64,000 nucleotides of DNA from assembly GCA_003999685.1 (NCBI GenBank), contig CP021221.1, positions 1,364,001 to 1,428,000 of the forward strand, in the 5' to 3' direction. This document shows, piece after piece, positions 36,105 to 46,731 of the stretch (positions are counted from its first letter, which is position 1; every line of letters begins with the position of its first letter). The translations under genes and the position numbers were made by a program. The stretch is from Taiwanofungus camphoratus (Eukaryota; Basidiomycota; Agaricomycetes; Polyporales; Taiwanofungaceae). Below the pieces are notes generated by a model that ran no database searches, was not told the origin of the DNA, and saw nothing but the letters and a program-made list of their open reading frames with translations.

Positions 36105-36122
36105 TGGAGCCCACCGCGAGGG
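36105..36122 (+). other. Probable tRNA primer-binding site
   Basis: TGGAGCCCACCGCGAGG begins four bases after the end of the 5' LTR. It would pair with a tRNA whose 3' end reads ...CGCGGTGGGCT-CCA. The initial TGG and the position are as expected for a minus-strand primer site. The tRNA was not identified, and pairing seems good only for the first ~15 bases. Confidence 0.6.
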
Positions 36123-36269
36123 GGAGCAGTCAAGATTTCATTGCCTTCAGATCATCCTACGTCTAACCAGTCCTCTCCGAGAAACAGCGATCAGTTACTA
36201 TCCGAGTTCTTTCAGGTCGGCTATCGTTACTATACTCAAGCAGGCCTTCCACGAAGCACCTCTTCGTGA

Positions 36270-39200
36270 ACACCTACGACTATCCCCTCCGATATCATTT
36301 CTACACTCGAATCTTCCGAATTGACCCCCGACTTTGAGGCTCTTTTCGAAGGGTCTCTAGACACGCTTACCACGTCCGAAGACTCACCAATTGAGGACTT
36401 CGAACCTCAGTCCACGTCCCCTGAGCTTCCTAACACCTCCGAAGGAAGCGGTCCTTCTTCAGCGTCTGACCCTATCTTAGTCCATTTACCGGCATCCCCT
36501 CAGCTATCCTCTACGCTCCCATCAGCTTCGCGTTCCCCTCCGATTCCTTCTATTACACTTTCCGACGCTTCTACGACCCAATCTTCTTCGGCTAGCATCA
36601 ACTCAGCTTCGAACCCATCTCTGACCGCACCCATTTTAGCTAATCCCCTAAATCCTATTTCTGTGTCAACCATGAACGCACCTCCACTCATGCCGCCTCG
36701 AGGAGATCGTACATCCCCTACCTTCGATCCTGACCAGCCTAGGACCATCCGAAGGTATTTCCAGGACTTAGAGTCACTTTTTGTCCGCTGCCAGATAGCG
36801 GATGAGGCGACGAAGAAACACTGGACTACTCGCTACCCTCCTATCGATGTTTCGGACCTATGGGAGTCCCTCCCTGAGTGTTCCGATGTCACGAAGACCT
36901 ACGAAGACTTCAAGAAGGAGATTAGAAGCCTCTACCCAGGCACAGAGGACGATAGAATGTGGTCTATGTCTGACTTGGATCAGTTGATAGGAGAACGTGC
37001 TAGAATTGGAATCAACAATGCGGCAGACTTAGGAAGCTTCTATCGTGAGTTTTATGCCATCACGAAGTACCTAATTTCGAAAAATAGGTTGTCTACTATC
37101 GAGCAAAGCCGTGCTTTCGCAAGGGCCTTCCAGCCTTCGCTATGGGCTCGCGTGTCTACTAGGTTACAGCTAAAGTTCCCTGATCACTTACCCGATGATC
37201 CCTACACCTTGGACCAGCTACATAGCGCAGCAAAGTTCGTACTCCTTGGTACTTCTACGACTCTTACCTCTGCTACGACTGTAACTACTTCGACCACTAC
37301 CATGCCCGTGGGGGGCTCATCGCTAAAGATAGAGGATCTACAGACGTTCGCAGAGATCCTCACGAAGTCCGTAACCAGTGCGCTAGCTCCTGTTCTTGCG
37401 AACCAGCGACCCCCTCGATTGGACAGCTCACGCGGTGATACGACCTAGGGGACCCTGGTACCTAGGGAGTGCTCCGCAACGTGGCTGGGGGTAGTGTGAT
37501 AACTGTGAGGGTGTGAGGGTAGGAGCTACAACCTGTATGATACCGGGAAACCTGTATGTCTTGTTTTTGTAAGTAGGGGAGTAAGGGGTCAAGGGTCCTG
37601 CACAACAGGATCTTGTTCCTAAGTGCTATACTATCCCTAAGGCCTTGCGAGGCCCTCCGAAGTACGCGAAGTCCTTCGAGATTCTGCGAAGTCCTTCGAA
37701 GTTTTTAGCTAAATCGCACGAGCTGACTTCGTAGGCTGTATAGAGTTAGGGGGCAATAAGCCAATGGACTATAATTTCTACTAAGCGGCAGAGGGTACGA
37801 GACTGCTGCGAAGTCCTTTTAGCTAGAGTTAGCTAAAGGGTGTAAGGCTTAGAGGTTTGTTAGAGCGATGTGGGCGAGGTTTGGCTGGCGTAGGAGACTT
37901 GTAGGAGAGGTCGGATGGTTCGGAGAGCTAATACTTGGAATAGGAATGAGGGAACGAGGTTGCTGGAAGCTCTGAAGTGTCTGATGACGCCGAGGTGTGG
38001 GTCGGAGAGTTCGAGGGCGTAGAGAGATGTACTATAGCCTGTAATGAAGGCTATGGGGGAGTCGTAGGGTTATTCGTAGGACGTAGGGATGACGCAACGT
38101 GAGCCTAAGGGTATAACTAAGGCGGAGGCCCACCGGATAGGTGCTATAAGAGGTGCTGAAGGGCACGAAGTCACGGCGACTTCGTAGATCGTAGTGCGTA
38201 GTTCGGGAAGCGTAGACGTAGTTCGTAGATATATCGCGAGCGTAGACGTAGTTCAAAGGTACTGAAACGGAGCTGGGGTGGAGACTTAGGGACCTTAGGA
38301 CCGTTCCTAAGGTTGTACTCGCGGCGCTTTCCTGAGATCGGAGCTACAGGGGAACTGGTATTCCAAAGAGAGAAGCGTACACTGAGGGGTCTCTCTTGTA
38401 CATAGTAAACTACCTCTGACTAAATAGGGGAACGTGAGGTGAACTAATCTTGCGCGAAGCGATCCTTACGAGTCCGAAATGTGTACTAAAGCGCATGGAC
38501 TCCGAAGTGAACACGAGGAGGATAGGAACTAATTAGGAACTGAAACAGGGGAACTACGTACGGTAGAAAGGTGACCAAGTTCATTCACGAGGGCGGGATG
38601 ACTATCCGAGAGCAGCCATGCGCCGTGATCACCTATCTTAGTGGGCTAAGAGCGCACGAAGTCCTTAGCAGCGGGACTTGGCCTAATCGGGGCAGGAGGT
38701 GTCCTAAATGGGTGGAGGGTCATATGGGTACGTCCTAGGATGACCTTATGGCATAGGATCGAGACCCATGGGGGTGCACAAGGCTTCCTAAGTCCAACTT
38801 CCGGAACTTCGGACCGTTTCGGAGCCTATCGGAGGTAGCTGCAATCACAAGAGCTAGGAGAGACTTAGCTAAGACTTCTTAGCTAAGCCCGGGATGAGTG
38901 ACGTAGTAGATAGGACCTAGATCCAATGGAACAGTATGGGAGGGCCGGCAGTGTCCGATAGTGGACTTAGCAGGAGTTAGGGACTTCGCGTCTAGCATTC
39001 GAAATCTCGTAGCACCTCGTGTGACTTCGCAAGACTTTGTAGGGTGTTAGGAGGGTTTAGGAAGGAGAGGGGGCGTTAGGAATATTATAGGAACCTATCC
39101 CTCCTGTCGTAGGCTGTAGGAGAGTCTTAGAGTGGTCGGTTGGGGGATTAGAAAGCTCCTAAAATCGCGATTCGGGGGCCAGGAGGCTACGGGACTCATC

Positions 39201-40844
39201 AGCGGCAAGCACACTCATGTAGAAGGCCAGTACTGTCACTATTGCGGGGACTTGGACTGCTGCACTAGGTGTTGCAAGCACATCGAGCAAGACATCAAGG
39301 ATGGCAAGTGCAAGCGCAACCCAGATGGAAAGATAGTGCTGCCAAATGGAAATTTTGTACCCAGAACGATCCCAGGACGTACGATTCGCGATAGGCTTTA
39401 CGAATATCATCGACGAAATGGCACGAATTCCTCCCCCCAGCTCCTATTCGAAATCGACAATCGCCTAAATGTGCCTGCATTCTCACTATCCGCCGAGGAT
39501 CGTATAGCCGCTTTAGAACACGAGATTTACCAACTTCGGAGACGTCGCGAAGTCTTCGATGGTGTGGAAGTACCCCAGCGCAGAAGGCAGGGTGCTCCTA
39601 ATGCGCAGTCTGATCCTAGAAACCCACCCTTAGCCAACGCACCTCCGATAGGACGCGCTCAGCATCCAGTAGTGGATCCCCCTGCTAACCAAGATGTCCC
39701 AGTGGCGGAGGCGCAGAACCAGACCCCTCCTACCATTCTAAGGCGATCCAATTATCCTTCTAATTCAGCGCCGTCGCCTCCGAAGCCTGCGAATGCGTCC
39801 GATCCACCCACGAACTCATCGGAGCATGCCTCGTCTACACCTAACGTACCAGCCCAACCCGTATCACAGGCAGCCATGCCACCGCCCACTCCACCAGTAC
39901 ATCCTTTCGCTAATGCTCGAGATGCTACTTACGCACCTCCGAATCTTCGAAATTTCGCAGCAGCTCCGAAGCCTACAGCAGACAAAGGCAAGGACATGGC
40001 CTATAAGACGATCACACCGGTTCATCAGGAGAAGCTTACAGAGGAAATATTTGCGCGATCTATGAGAACACCAGTGGTTACACTAACGCCCGAGGAGCTA
40101 CTATCTATATCCCCGGATGTTCGTGCGCGATATCGTGAAGCTATCACCCCTAAACGTGTGCCTATGGATCCCAAGGCTACTCATATGGCTCAAATTACGG
40201 AACTCTCAGACGATCTCGCTTCTAAAACGACGCTAGCAACCTCCGAACTATCGTGCCATGGTGAACCCCTTGTCCCTGGTTCGACCATCATTCCAGACCC
40301 CTACGAAACGTACTTACGACACGTACCCGGAAAGGAAGAACCCTCCGAAATCATAGTAGCCCGCGACTCGAACTCTATCCGTTCTATCGAAGCCCTAATC
40401 GACAACAAAGAGCGAATCGAATGCATCGTGGACCCTGGGTCACAAGTGGTTGCGATGTCAGAGCAAGTCTGTCATGCCTTAGGGCTAATCTACGACCCTT
40501 CCGTGCAGCTAAATATGCAGTCTGCTAATGGCAGTATTGACCGTTCTTTAGGACTGGTTCGAAACGTCTCGTTCCAAGTAGGCGACATCGTGTTGTACCT
40601 ACAGATGCACGTCATACGCAATCCCTCCTACGATATCCTTCTAGGCCGTCCCTTCGATGTGGTAACCGAGAGTGTGGTTAAGAACTTCGGAAACGAGGAG
40701 CAGACCATCACGATCGTATGCCCGAACACGAGCGAAGTCGCGACCATCCCTACGATGCCTCGAGGACGTCAAAAGTTCTTACCAGCCCATCATCATGGTT
40801 GCCCCCACACGAACTCTTCGAATCATTTGCGATCGGGTTTTTAG
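36270..40844 (+). pseudogene. gag-protease gene, interrupted by a solo LTR
   Basis: The frame is open from 36270; the first ATG is at 36672, just before the conserved gag start (MNAPPLMPPRGDRTSPTFDP). The capsid-like region runs to 37435, where a reverse-oriented LTR (37436-39201) is inserted. The same frame resumes at 39206 with a CCHC-like cluster (YCHYCGDLDCCTRCCKH), KRNPDGKIVLPNGNF, and a Pro-rich linker. The protease follows near 40430 with VDPGSQVVAMSE and later NPSYDILLGRPF. The active-site Asp is followed by PGS instead of the usual S/T-G. Without the LTR and one GCGG copy, the frame would be continuous. The ORF ends at 40844, overlapping pol by 127 bp in another frame. Confidence 0.85.
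37436..39201 (-). mobile_element. Nested solo LTR in reverse orientation
   Basis: It reads TGATACGACC...GGACTCATCA, the reverse complement of the element's own LTR. It is 1766 bp, about 157 bp longer because of an extra segment near 37730-37830. GCGG at 37432-37435 is repeated at 39202-39205, a 4 bp target-site duplication. No internal element genes lie between its ends, so it is a solo LTR, left after recombination between the LTRs of a later insertion. Confidence 0.92.
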
Positions 40845-43800
40845 ACTTCGAGGATTTGAGAAATCAAGGAGAGGTCGCCCTGGTCATTGAGTATGAATCC
40901 GATACCCCTAAAATTGTGTCTTTCGCTGCTGTAAATGCAGCAGATAACAATTCTGTTCCTGCGCTCTATCTATCAGTCTCTAACTCTGTGTCTAGCTATC
41001 TGCAGTCTCTCTATTTTAGCGAAACTTCGAAAGTCTCGGAAGGTCCGGCTGATCATACTAGGTGGCTATCTGGCTTTCTAGCAGCAGCAACACCGCACGA
41101 GGCTCCCTTCCTTTCACACGATAATCCGAATTCTCTCCCTATGCTTTCGCTTTCCGCCTCTAAAGACATATCCTCTATCCCCATTCCAGGTCCCAGGAAC
41201 GCTACGAAGGTCACGAAGTCAGCCCGAAGACCCTCCCTTGCTCCTAATCCGATGGTATCCCTTCCTAAGTTGTCAGATTCTTCCCCTATTCCTACATTTG
41301 CAGCATCGAAAAAGAAGTACAAGCCTGTAGCGCTGAAGACTCGCCCTATTCTGGGAGCTTTGGACGAACGATTCCGAATCATTCGCGAAATTAAAGGCGA
41401 CCCTTTAGCGACGATGCCTACCCTATCACCGACTCCACCACCTTTCGAACCTACTTCACGATATACGCAAGAACGGCACGATCTCACGGACAAGCTACAC
41501 AGTGGAGACTTCCTACAACCAGCAGAGAGGGACCTACTACATCATTTTATGACCCTACACGCTGATGCGTTCGCTTGGAATGACTCCGAAAGGGGGTGCT
41601 TCAAGCCGGAGTACTTCCCTCCTATCGACTTTCCGGTAGTACCGCACACGCCATGGGTACAAAAGAACATTCCTATCCCACCCGGAATCTACAACGAAGT
41701 GTGCGCAATAATCAAAAAGAAGATCGCAGCTAGGGTCTACGAACCTTCGAATTCTTCCTATCGTTCACGATGGTTTTGTGTGGTGAAGAAAGACGGAAAG
41801 TCCCTACGCCTTGTACATAGTCTGGAACCCCTAAACGCTGTCACGATTCAACACTCAGGCGTTCCCCCGACTCCCGAACACCTCGCAGAACAGTTCGGAG
41901 GACGACCTTGTGGTGCTATGTTGGATCTATATGTAGGCTATGATGAACGCTTGATAGTGGAGACTTCGCGCGATCTTACGACATTTCAAACACCTTTCGG
42001 AGCTATGAGATTGGTCACTCTACCTATGGGATGGACCAACTCGGTCCCTATCTTCCACGATGATGTTACGCACATCCTACAGCCCGAAATTCCTCACCTA
42101 ACGGTTCCCTATATCGACGATGTTCCGGTCAAAGGCCCTGAAAGTTCGTACGATCTCGTACCTATTTCGGAGAACCCAGGCATTCGAAAGTTTGTTTGGG
42201 AACATTTTACGAACCTCAATAGGATAGTCACACGCATGCGCTACGCAGGAGGTACCTTTTCTGGAGTTAAAAGCATTCTAATTGCCCGCGAAATCACCGT
42301 TGTAGGGCATCGGTGTACTCCAGAAGGTCGCCTACCGGACGAGTCTCGTGTTGCAGCCATACGCAACTGGGGACCTTGTGCGACCCTATCTGACGTTTGA
42401 GCCTTTTTAGGAACCATTGGAGTGGTCCGTATCTTCATCCGAAACTTCGCGCATCGTGCAGATGCCTTAGTACGCCTAACACGAAAGGCGGTACCCTTCG
42501 AATTTGGTCCAGCGCAAATCGCAGCACAAGAGGACCTTAAGGATGCTTTGCTGTCCTCTCCAGCTCTCCGATCCATTAACTATTCATCAGGTGCGCCCGT
42601 GATCTTAGCGGTTGACACCTCCTATATTGCAGTTGGCTATCACCTTTGCCAATGCGATGAGGACAACCCTAAAGTCCGATTCTACAATCGTTTCGGATCC
42701 ATCACCCTAAATGATCGCGAGCGGAGGTTCTCGCAACCGAAGTTAGAGATCTACGGATTGTTTCGAGCACTTCGCGTACTACGAATCTACCTAATCGGAG
42801 TTAGGAACCTTATAGTGGAAGTGGACGCACGCTATATCAAAGGGATGTTGCAAAATCCGGACATCGCACCCAGCGCGAGCATAAATCGCTGGATCGTATC
42901 GATTCTAACATTCCATTTCACCCTAGTACATGTACCAGGTACGATGCATGGACCAGATGGACTATCAAGACGAACCCCCCAGCCAGGAGATCAAGAAGAG
43001 AGCAGCGAAGAAGACTTCGAAGACTGGATAGACAAAATGCACTCGTTTCTACATCACATCCAAGCCCCCCCTTCCCATCCTATACCATCGATTTCGACCC
43101 TATTCCCTTACGAATTCGCCTCTAACATTCCTATCACAACACCCACGCCTCCGATAGCTCCAACCTTCGCCTCCGAGTTGGCTGAGGACAGCCAAGGTTT
43201 CAATAGGGAGGAGGAGAGCTACGATAGCGTCCCAAGATCCGAAATGGCCAAGGAAGCTGACACAAGACTTGACTTAGTAGCAAAATTCCTACGAAGCCTC
43301 GCGAGACCTGCCAACCTATCGGATTCAGAATACGAAGGTTTCGTAAAATACTGTCTTCTATTCTTCCTCGATGAGGACATACTATGGCGCAAAGATCCAC
43401 AAGGAGCTCACAAACTAGTTGTAAAGCAGGCAGATCGTCTACGAATCCTCCGAGAATGTCACGATGCAGTCGCGCATCGAGGAATACACGCTACGAAGGT
43501 GCTGATTTCGGAGCGGTTTTGGTGGCCCTACCATCATATCGACATTGCCTGGTATGTTCGAAGCTGCCACCTATGCCAGATTCGCCAAGTGCGGCAGATC
43601 CTAATCCCTCCTACGGTCGCTACGCCCGCTCCGATCTTCGCAAAGGTTCATATAGATACCATGCATATGCCCCCTTCTAACGGATTTAGGTACTTGGTGC
43701 AAGGCCGGTGTTCTCTAACCCAGTACCCCGAATTTCGGATGCTTCGCAAGGAGACGGCTAAAGCTTTGGCAGAATGGCTCTTCGAAGACTTTGTTTGTAG

Positions 43801-44653
43801 GTGGGGTGCGCTATCGGAGATAGTCACGGACAACGGCGCTCCCTTCGTAAAAGCCACGAACTACATAGCGAAGAAGTACCAGCTACGACACATCCGAATT
43901 AGCGGATACAATTCGTGTGCCAACGGACTGGTGGAGAGGCCTCACTTCGATGTTAGGCAGGCTCTATTCAAGGCCGTGGATGGCGAAGAGTCTAAATGGT
44001 CTCAGGCAACGTACTCAGTCTTCTGGTCCGAAAGGATCACGACTCGAAAGCGCATGGGATGTTCGCCCTATTTCGCGGTCACTGGCACCCACCCTGTTAT
44101 CCCTTTGAACGTCGTAGAGGCCACCTATATCCTTCCTCCTCCGTCTTCTATGCTATCCACGACCGATCTTATCGCACGTCGAGCTATCGCATTGCAAAAG
44201 CGGGTGACTCAGATAGCGGAACTACATTCGAAGGTCTACGAAGCGCGAAGACAAGCTGCTCTGCGATTCGAAGAGAAGCATAAGCACTCCATCCACGATT
44301 TCAACTTCGAAAAGGGCGATTTAGTACTAATTCGCAACACACAGATAGAAAAGTCCCTAAATCGGAAGATGCGACCTCGCTACCTCGGCCCAGTACTCGT
44401 AGTATCTAGGAACAAAGGTGGTGCTTATATCCTATGCGAATTGGATGGTTCGGTACTCGACAGGCCTACGGCAGCCTTCCGAGTCATCCCCTACTTAGCG
44501 CGAAAAGCTCTCGAACTTCCTACCGAACTCTTGGACGTGTCGACGGAGCGACTTCGCAAATTAGAGCTCACTACCACCCAAGGCGATGACGAAGAACTAG
44601 GATCGTATCCCTACTCTCCTAAGTCCGGCTCTAGTCCATCCGAAGCTCACTAA
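40718..44653 (+). pseudogene. pol: reverse transcriptase, RNase H, integrase, with one in-frame stop
   Basis: The frame is -1 relative to gag-protease and opens at 40718. Reverse transcriptase marks: SRWFCVVKKDGKSLRLVHSL, FGGRPCGAMLDLYVGYDE, TTFQTPFGAMRLVTLPMGWTN and the catalytic YIDD near 42112. A TGA at 42398-42400 breaks the frame just before AFLGTIGV. The same frame then runs open to 44653. RNase H follows (VILAVDTSYIAVGYHLCQ, EIYGLFRALR, VEVDARYIKGML, HGPDGLSRR), then integrase with an HHCC zinc site (HDAVAHRGIHATK...CHLC) and DDE-type residues (HIDTM, VTDNGAPF, NGLVERPH). The C-terminal part is an SH3-like KGDLVLIRNTQ...RYLGPVLVV segment. With its single stop codon, it is an only slightly damaged copy. 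Confidence 0.88.
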
Positions 44654-45185
44654 AGAAGCAGAGGAGCAATCGACGATACCCCGACTTTAGCTAAGATTAC
44701 GCTACGTCCATTTTACTTTTCGCTTACCCTTTGGTCATGTTTTACTTTCCCCAACAAGCCCCCACTCAGTTTGACAGCTACGAAGTTCCGAATGTCTACG
44801 AATTTTTACTTACAACATCTCCTACTTTTTACTATAGTGATTCAACTCACGAAGTCGCGATATCGTTCTAAAAAGCTCCTAAAACGCCGAGCGGAGCGAA
44901 GATTGCGCGAGGGGCCTTAAGCCCTTCAAGGCCATGATGATTTACTGAGCCTAAATGAGCGCATTTTATCCCCCTAAGTCTTCTAATTCTTCGCTGTGTT
45001 GTTTGGTTACTTCACACACTTAGGAACCTTTTCACAAGGACGACGTTTGCGTCCGCTTTATTCAGACTACTGTACACATATTGGAAAAGGTCCCTAGCAA
45101 AGGGACGCGCAACGAGAGAGAATACAGCACGTTGGTGCGACAGATACGGAACGGGCGAGATGACGAACTACGAACCCCCCACCTT

Positions 45186-46563
45186 CTAAACCTCGGCCTC
45201 GGCATCTTCCTCATCCTGCTCGGACTCACCAGAGGGACCAGGATCGGTAGAGGAGGCGGCGACGCGACGGCGAGGAAGGGGGAGAGAGCTCAAGTCGAGC
45301 GGCGCAGGCGTACGACCGGTTAGGGCGGTTTCGGCACGATAGAGCCCCGAGATGTAGTCTTCGAGACACATCGCGTGACTCTCGGCCATCGCGCGGTCAT
45401 ACCAGAGGCCTTCGACAACGGCTTGATGCGCAGGGGTGAGGCCGTCCAAGTATTCAGCGCCGTTAAGGGCCAGCGAGGCCTCGAGCGACATCGTAGGCGC
45501 AGGGGTCGACTTCGCCTTCTTGGACTCGCGGGCGCGAGGCGGGGACACCTGAGGAGGTTGGCCCGCAGCTAGGGAACGTCCTAACATCAGCAATGTCGCG
45601 ATAACGAGGGCACGAGAAGCCCTACCACGCTTCGAAACGCGCACGCCGCGCTCCTTACCGTCTACAGAAAACCCACCCCAATAACACCCCTGGGACTCTC
45701 GCAGGCACTTACCACACTTCACGGCGCCCGCGGGGAGTTCGCACTCGAAGTCTGTGGTGTAGGTGCTGCAGCGATCGCACTAGGTAGCGATGATAAGCCG
45801 CGAACAGTCACGAAAAAGACGTGCACTCACCTTCGCATGGGTTCGCCGATGCTCTGCCGCCTTTGCCATGTTAGCCAGGGCTTCGGGCGTCGGAGGAGCC
45901 TTCGCCTTCGCAGCGTCCTTCCCCTGAGTAGGAGGGACCCCTACGAAGACACCCGAACTAGTGGACGAGGCGAGTTCGCCAACTTGGCCGCTAGAAACGG
46001 AGGCCATGATCGAGCTGGCCTGGGAAGCCGCGCGAGTAGAAGCCGCTGCCTTGGCCCGAGCTGAGGGACGACGAGTACGCGAGGAGGTACGACTAGGAGC
46101 CGGCGAAGGAGCAGAAGACGAAGCCGCAAGTTGGGCAGCACGTTCAAGCGCAGCGCGCTCGACCGCCTCCACACGAAGTCGTTCGGTCGCACGGGCGAGT
46201 TCGCGCTGTGCGTCTTGCTCTTGAAGCATAGCAGCGAACTGAGGAAAGCCAGTGCGAGCCCACGAGATCCACGACGAGTCCGCGAGAGGGAGGATCGCCA
46301 TCAAACCTTCGACGATGGCGGCCTCTAAGGTAGGATCGGCGGGAGCGTTCGAAGCCTGGGACAGGACCCGCCAGTTACCCTATAACGCAGTGAAGACGAT
46401 GTATCGAGCGATCGAGGAGGGTACGTACCACACGACGTCCTAAGTTCCTCGCCCACCGCAGGTAATCTTCGGCCTCCGCTACGCCCTCCAGACGAGAATC
46501 GAGGAGCGCCAGGACATCGCTGTGAGCCAGGCCAACACCATCAGAGTCCATATCGTCGAACAT
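45186..46563 (-). CDS. Antisense accessory gene of the retrotransposon, Zn2Cys6-like cysteine cluster
   Basis: Three exons read opposite to gag-pol: 46563-46429, 46379-45831 and 45779-45186. All phases are zero and all splice sites canonical (gtacgt/ttatag; gtgagt/acctag). They give about 425 residues with no stop. The N-terminal 45 residues are acidic and helical (SDVLALLDSRLEGVAEAEDYLRWARNL in part). An Ala/Arg-rich coiled region follows, then a basic disordered stretch. A six-Cys cluster, C-x2-C-x8-C-x8-C-x2-C-x6-C, opens exon 3, followed by basic residues (SKRGRASR) and an acidic C-terminus (EQDEEDAEAEV). The spacing resembles fungal Zn2Cys6 DNA-binding clusters, whose second spacer is usually six. 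It sits between integrase and the 3' LTR. The function is unknown; nucleic-acid or chromatin binding is an inference. Confidence 0.7.
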
Positions 46564-46721
46564 GATGGGGAAGGGAAAGGCAAAAGGGGAGAAAGGAGAA
46601 AAAGATAAGAGGCACCCACAATTAGCTTCTATCAGGATATCGCCCGCTTCGCAGATCGGACGCGATAGGCTACAAGTTCCCACGGTCGCGCACACTGACT
46701 GAGGACAGTCAGGATTTCAAT

Positions 46722-46731
46722 AGGGAGGAGG
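46722..46731 (+). other. Polypurine tract
   Basis: AGGGAGGAGG lies directly against the first base of the 3' LTR (46732). This is the expected place and composition for the plus-strand primer of an LTR retrotransposon. Confidence 0.7.

Noticed and set aside
38032-38256. Open frames inside the LTRs (also 35290-35625 and 47677-47901)
   Set aside because: They recur only because the LTR recurs, are Tyr/Arg/Leu repeats of the CTACG/TTCG words, and have no motif.
39132-39201. Coding start of the second gag segment at 39132
   Set aside because: These bases belong to the reverse-oriented solo LTR; gag resumes only at 39206.
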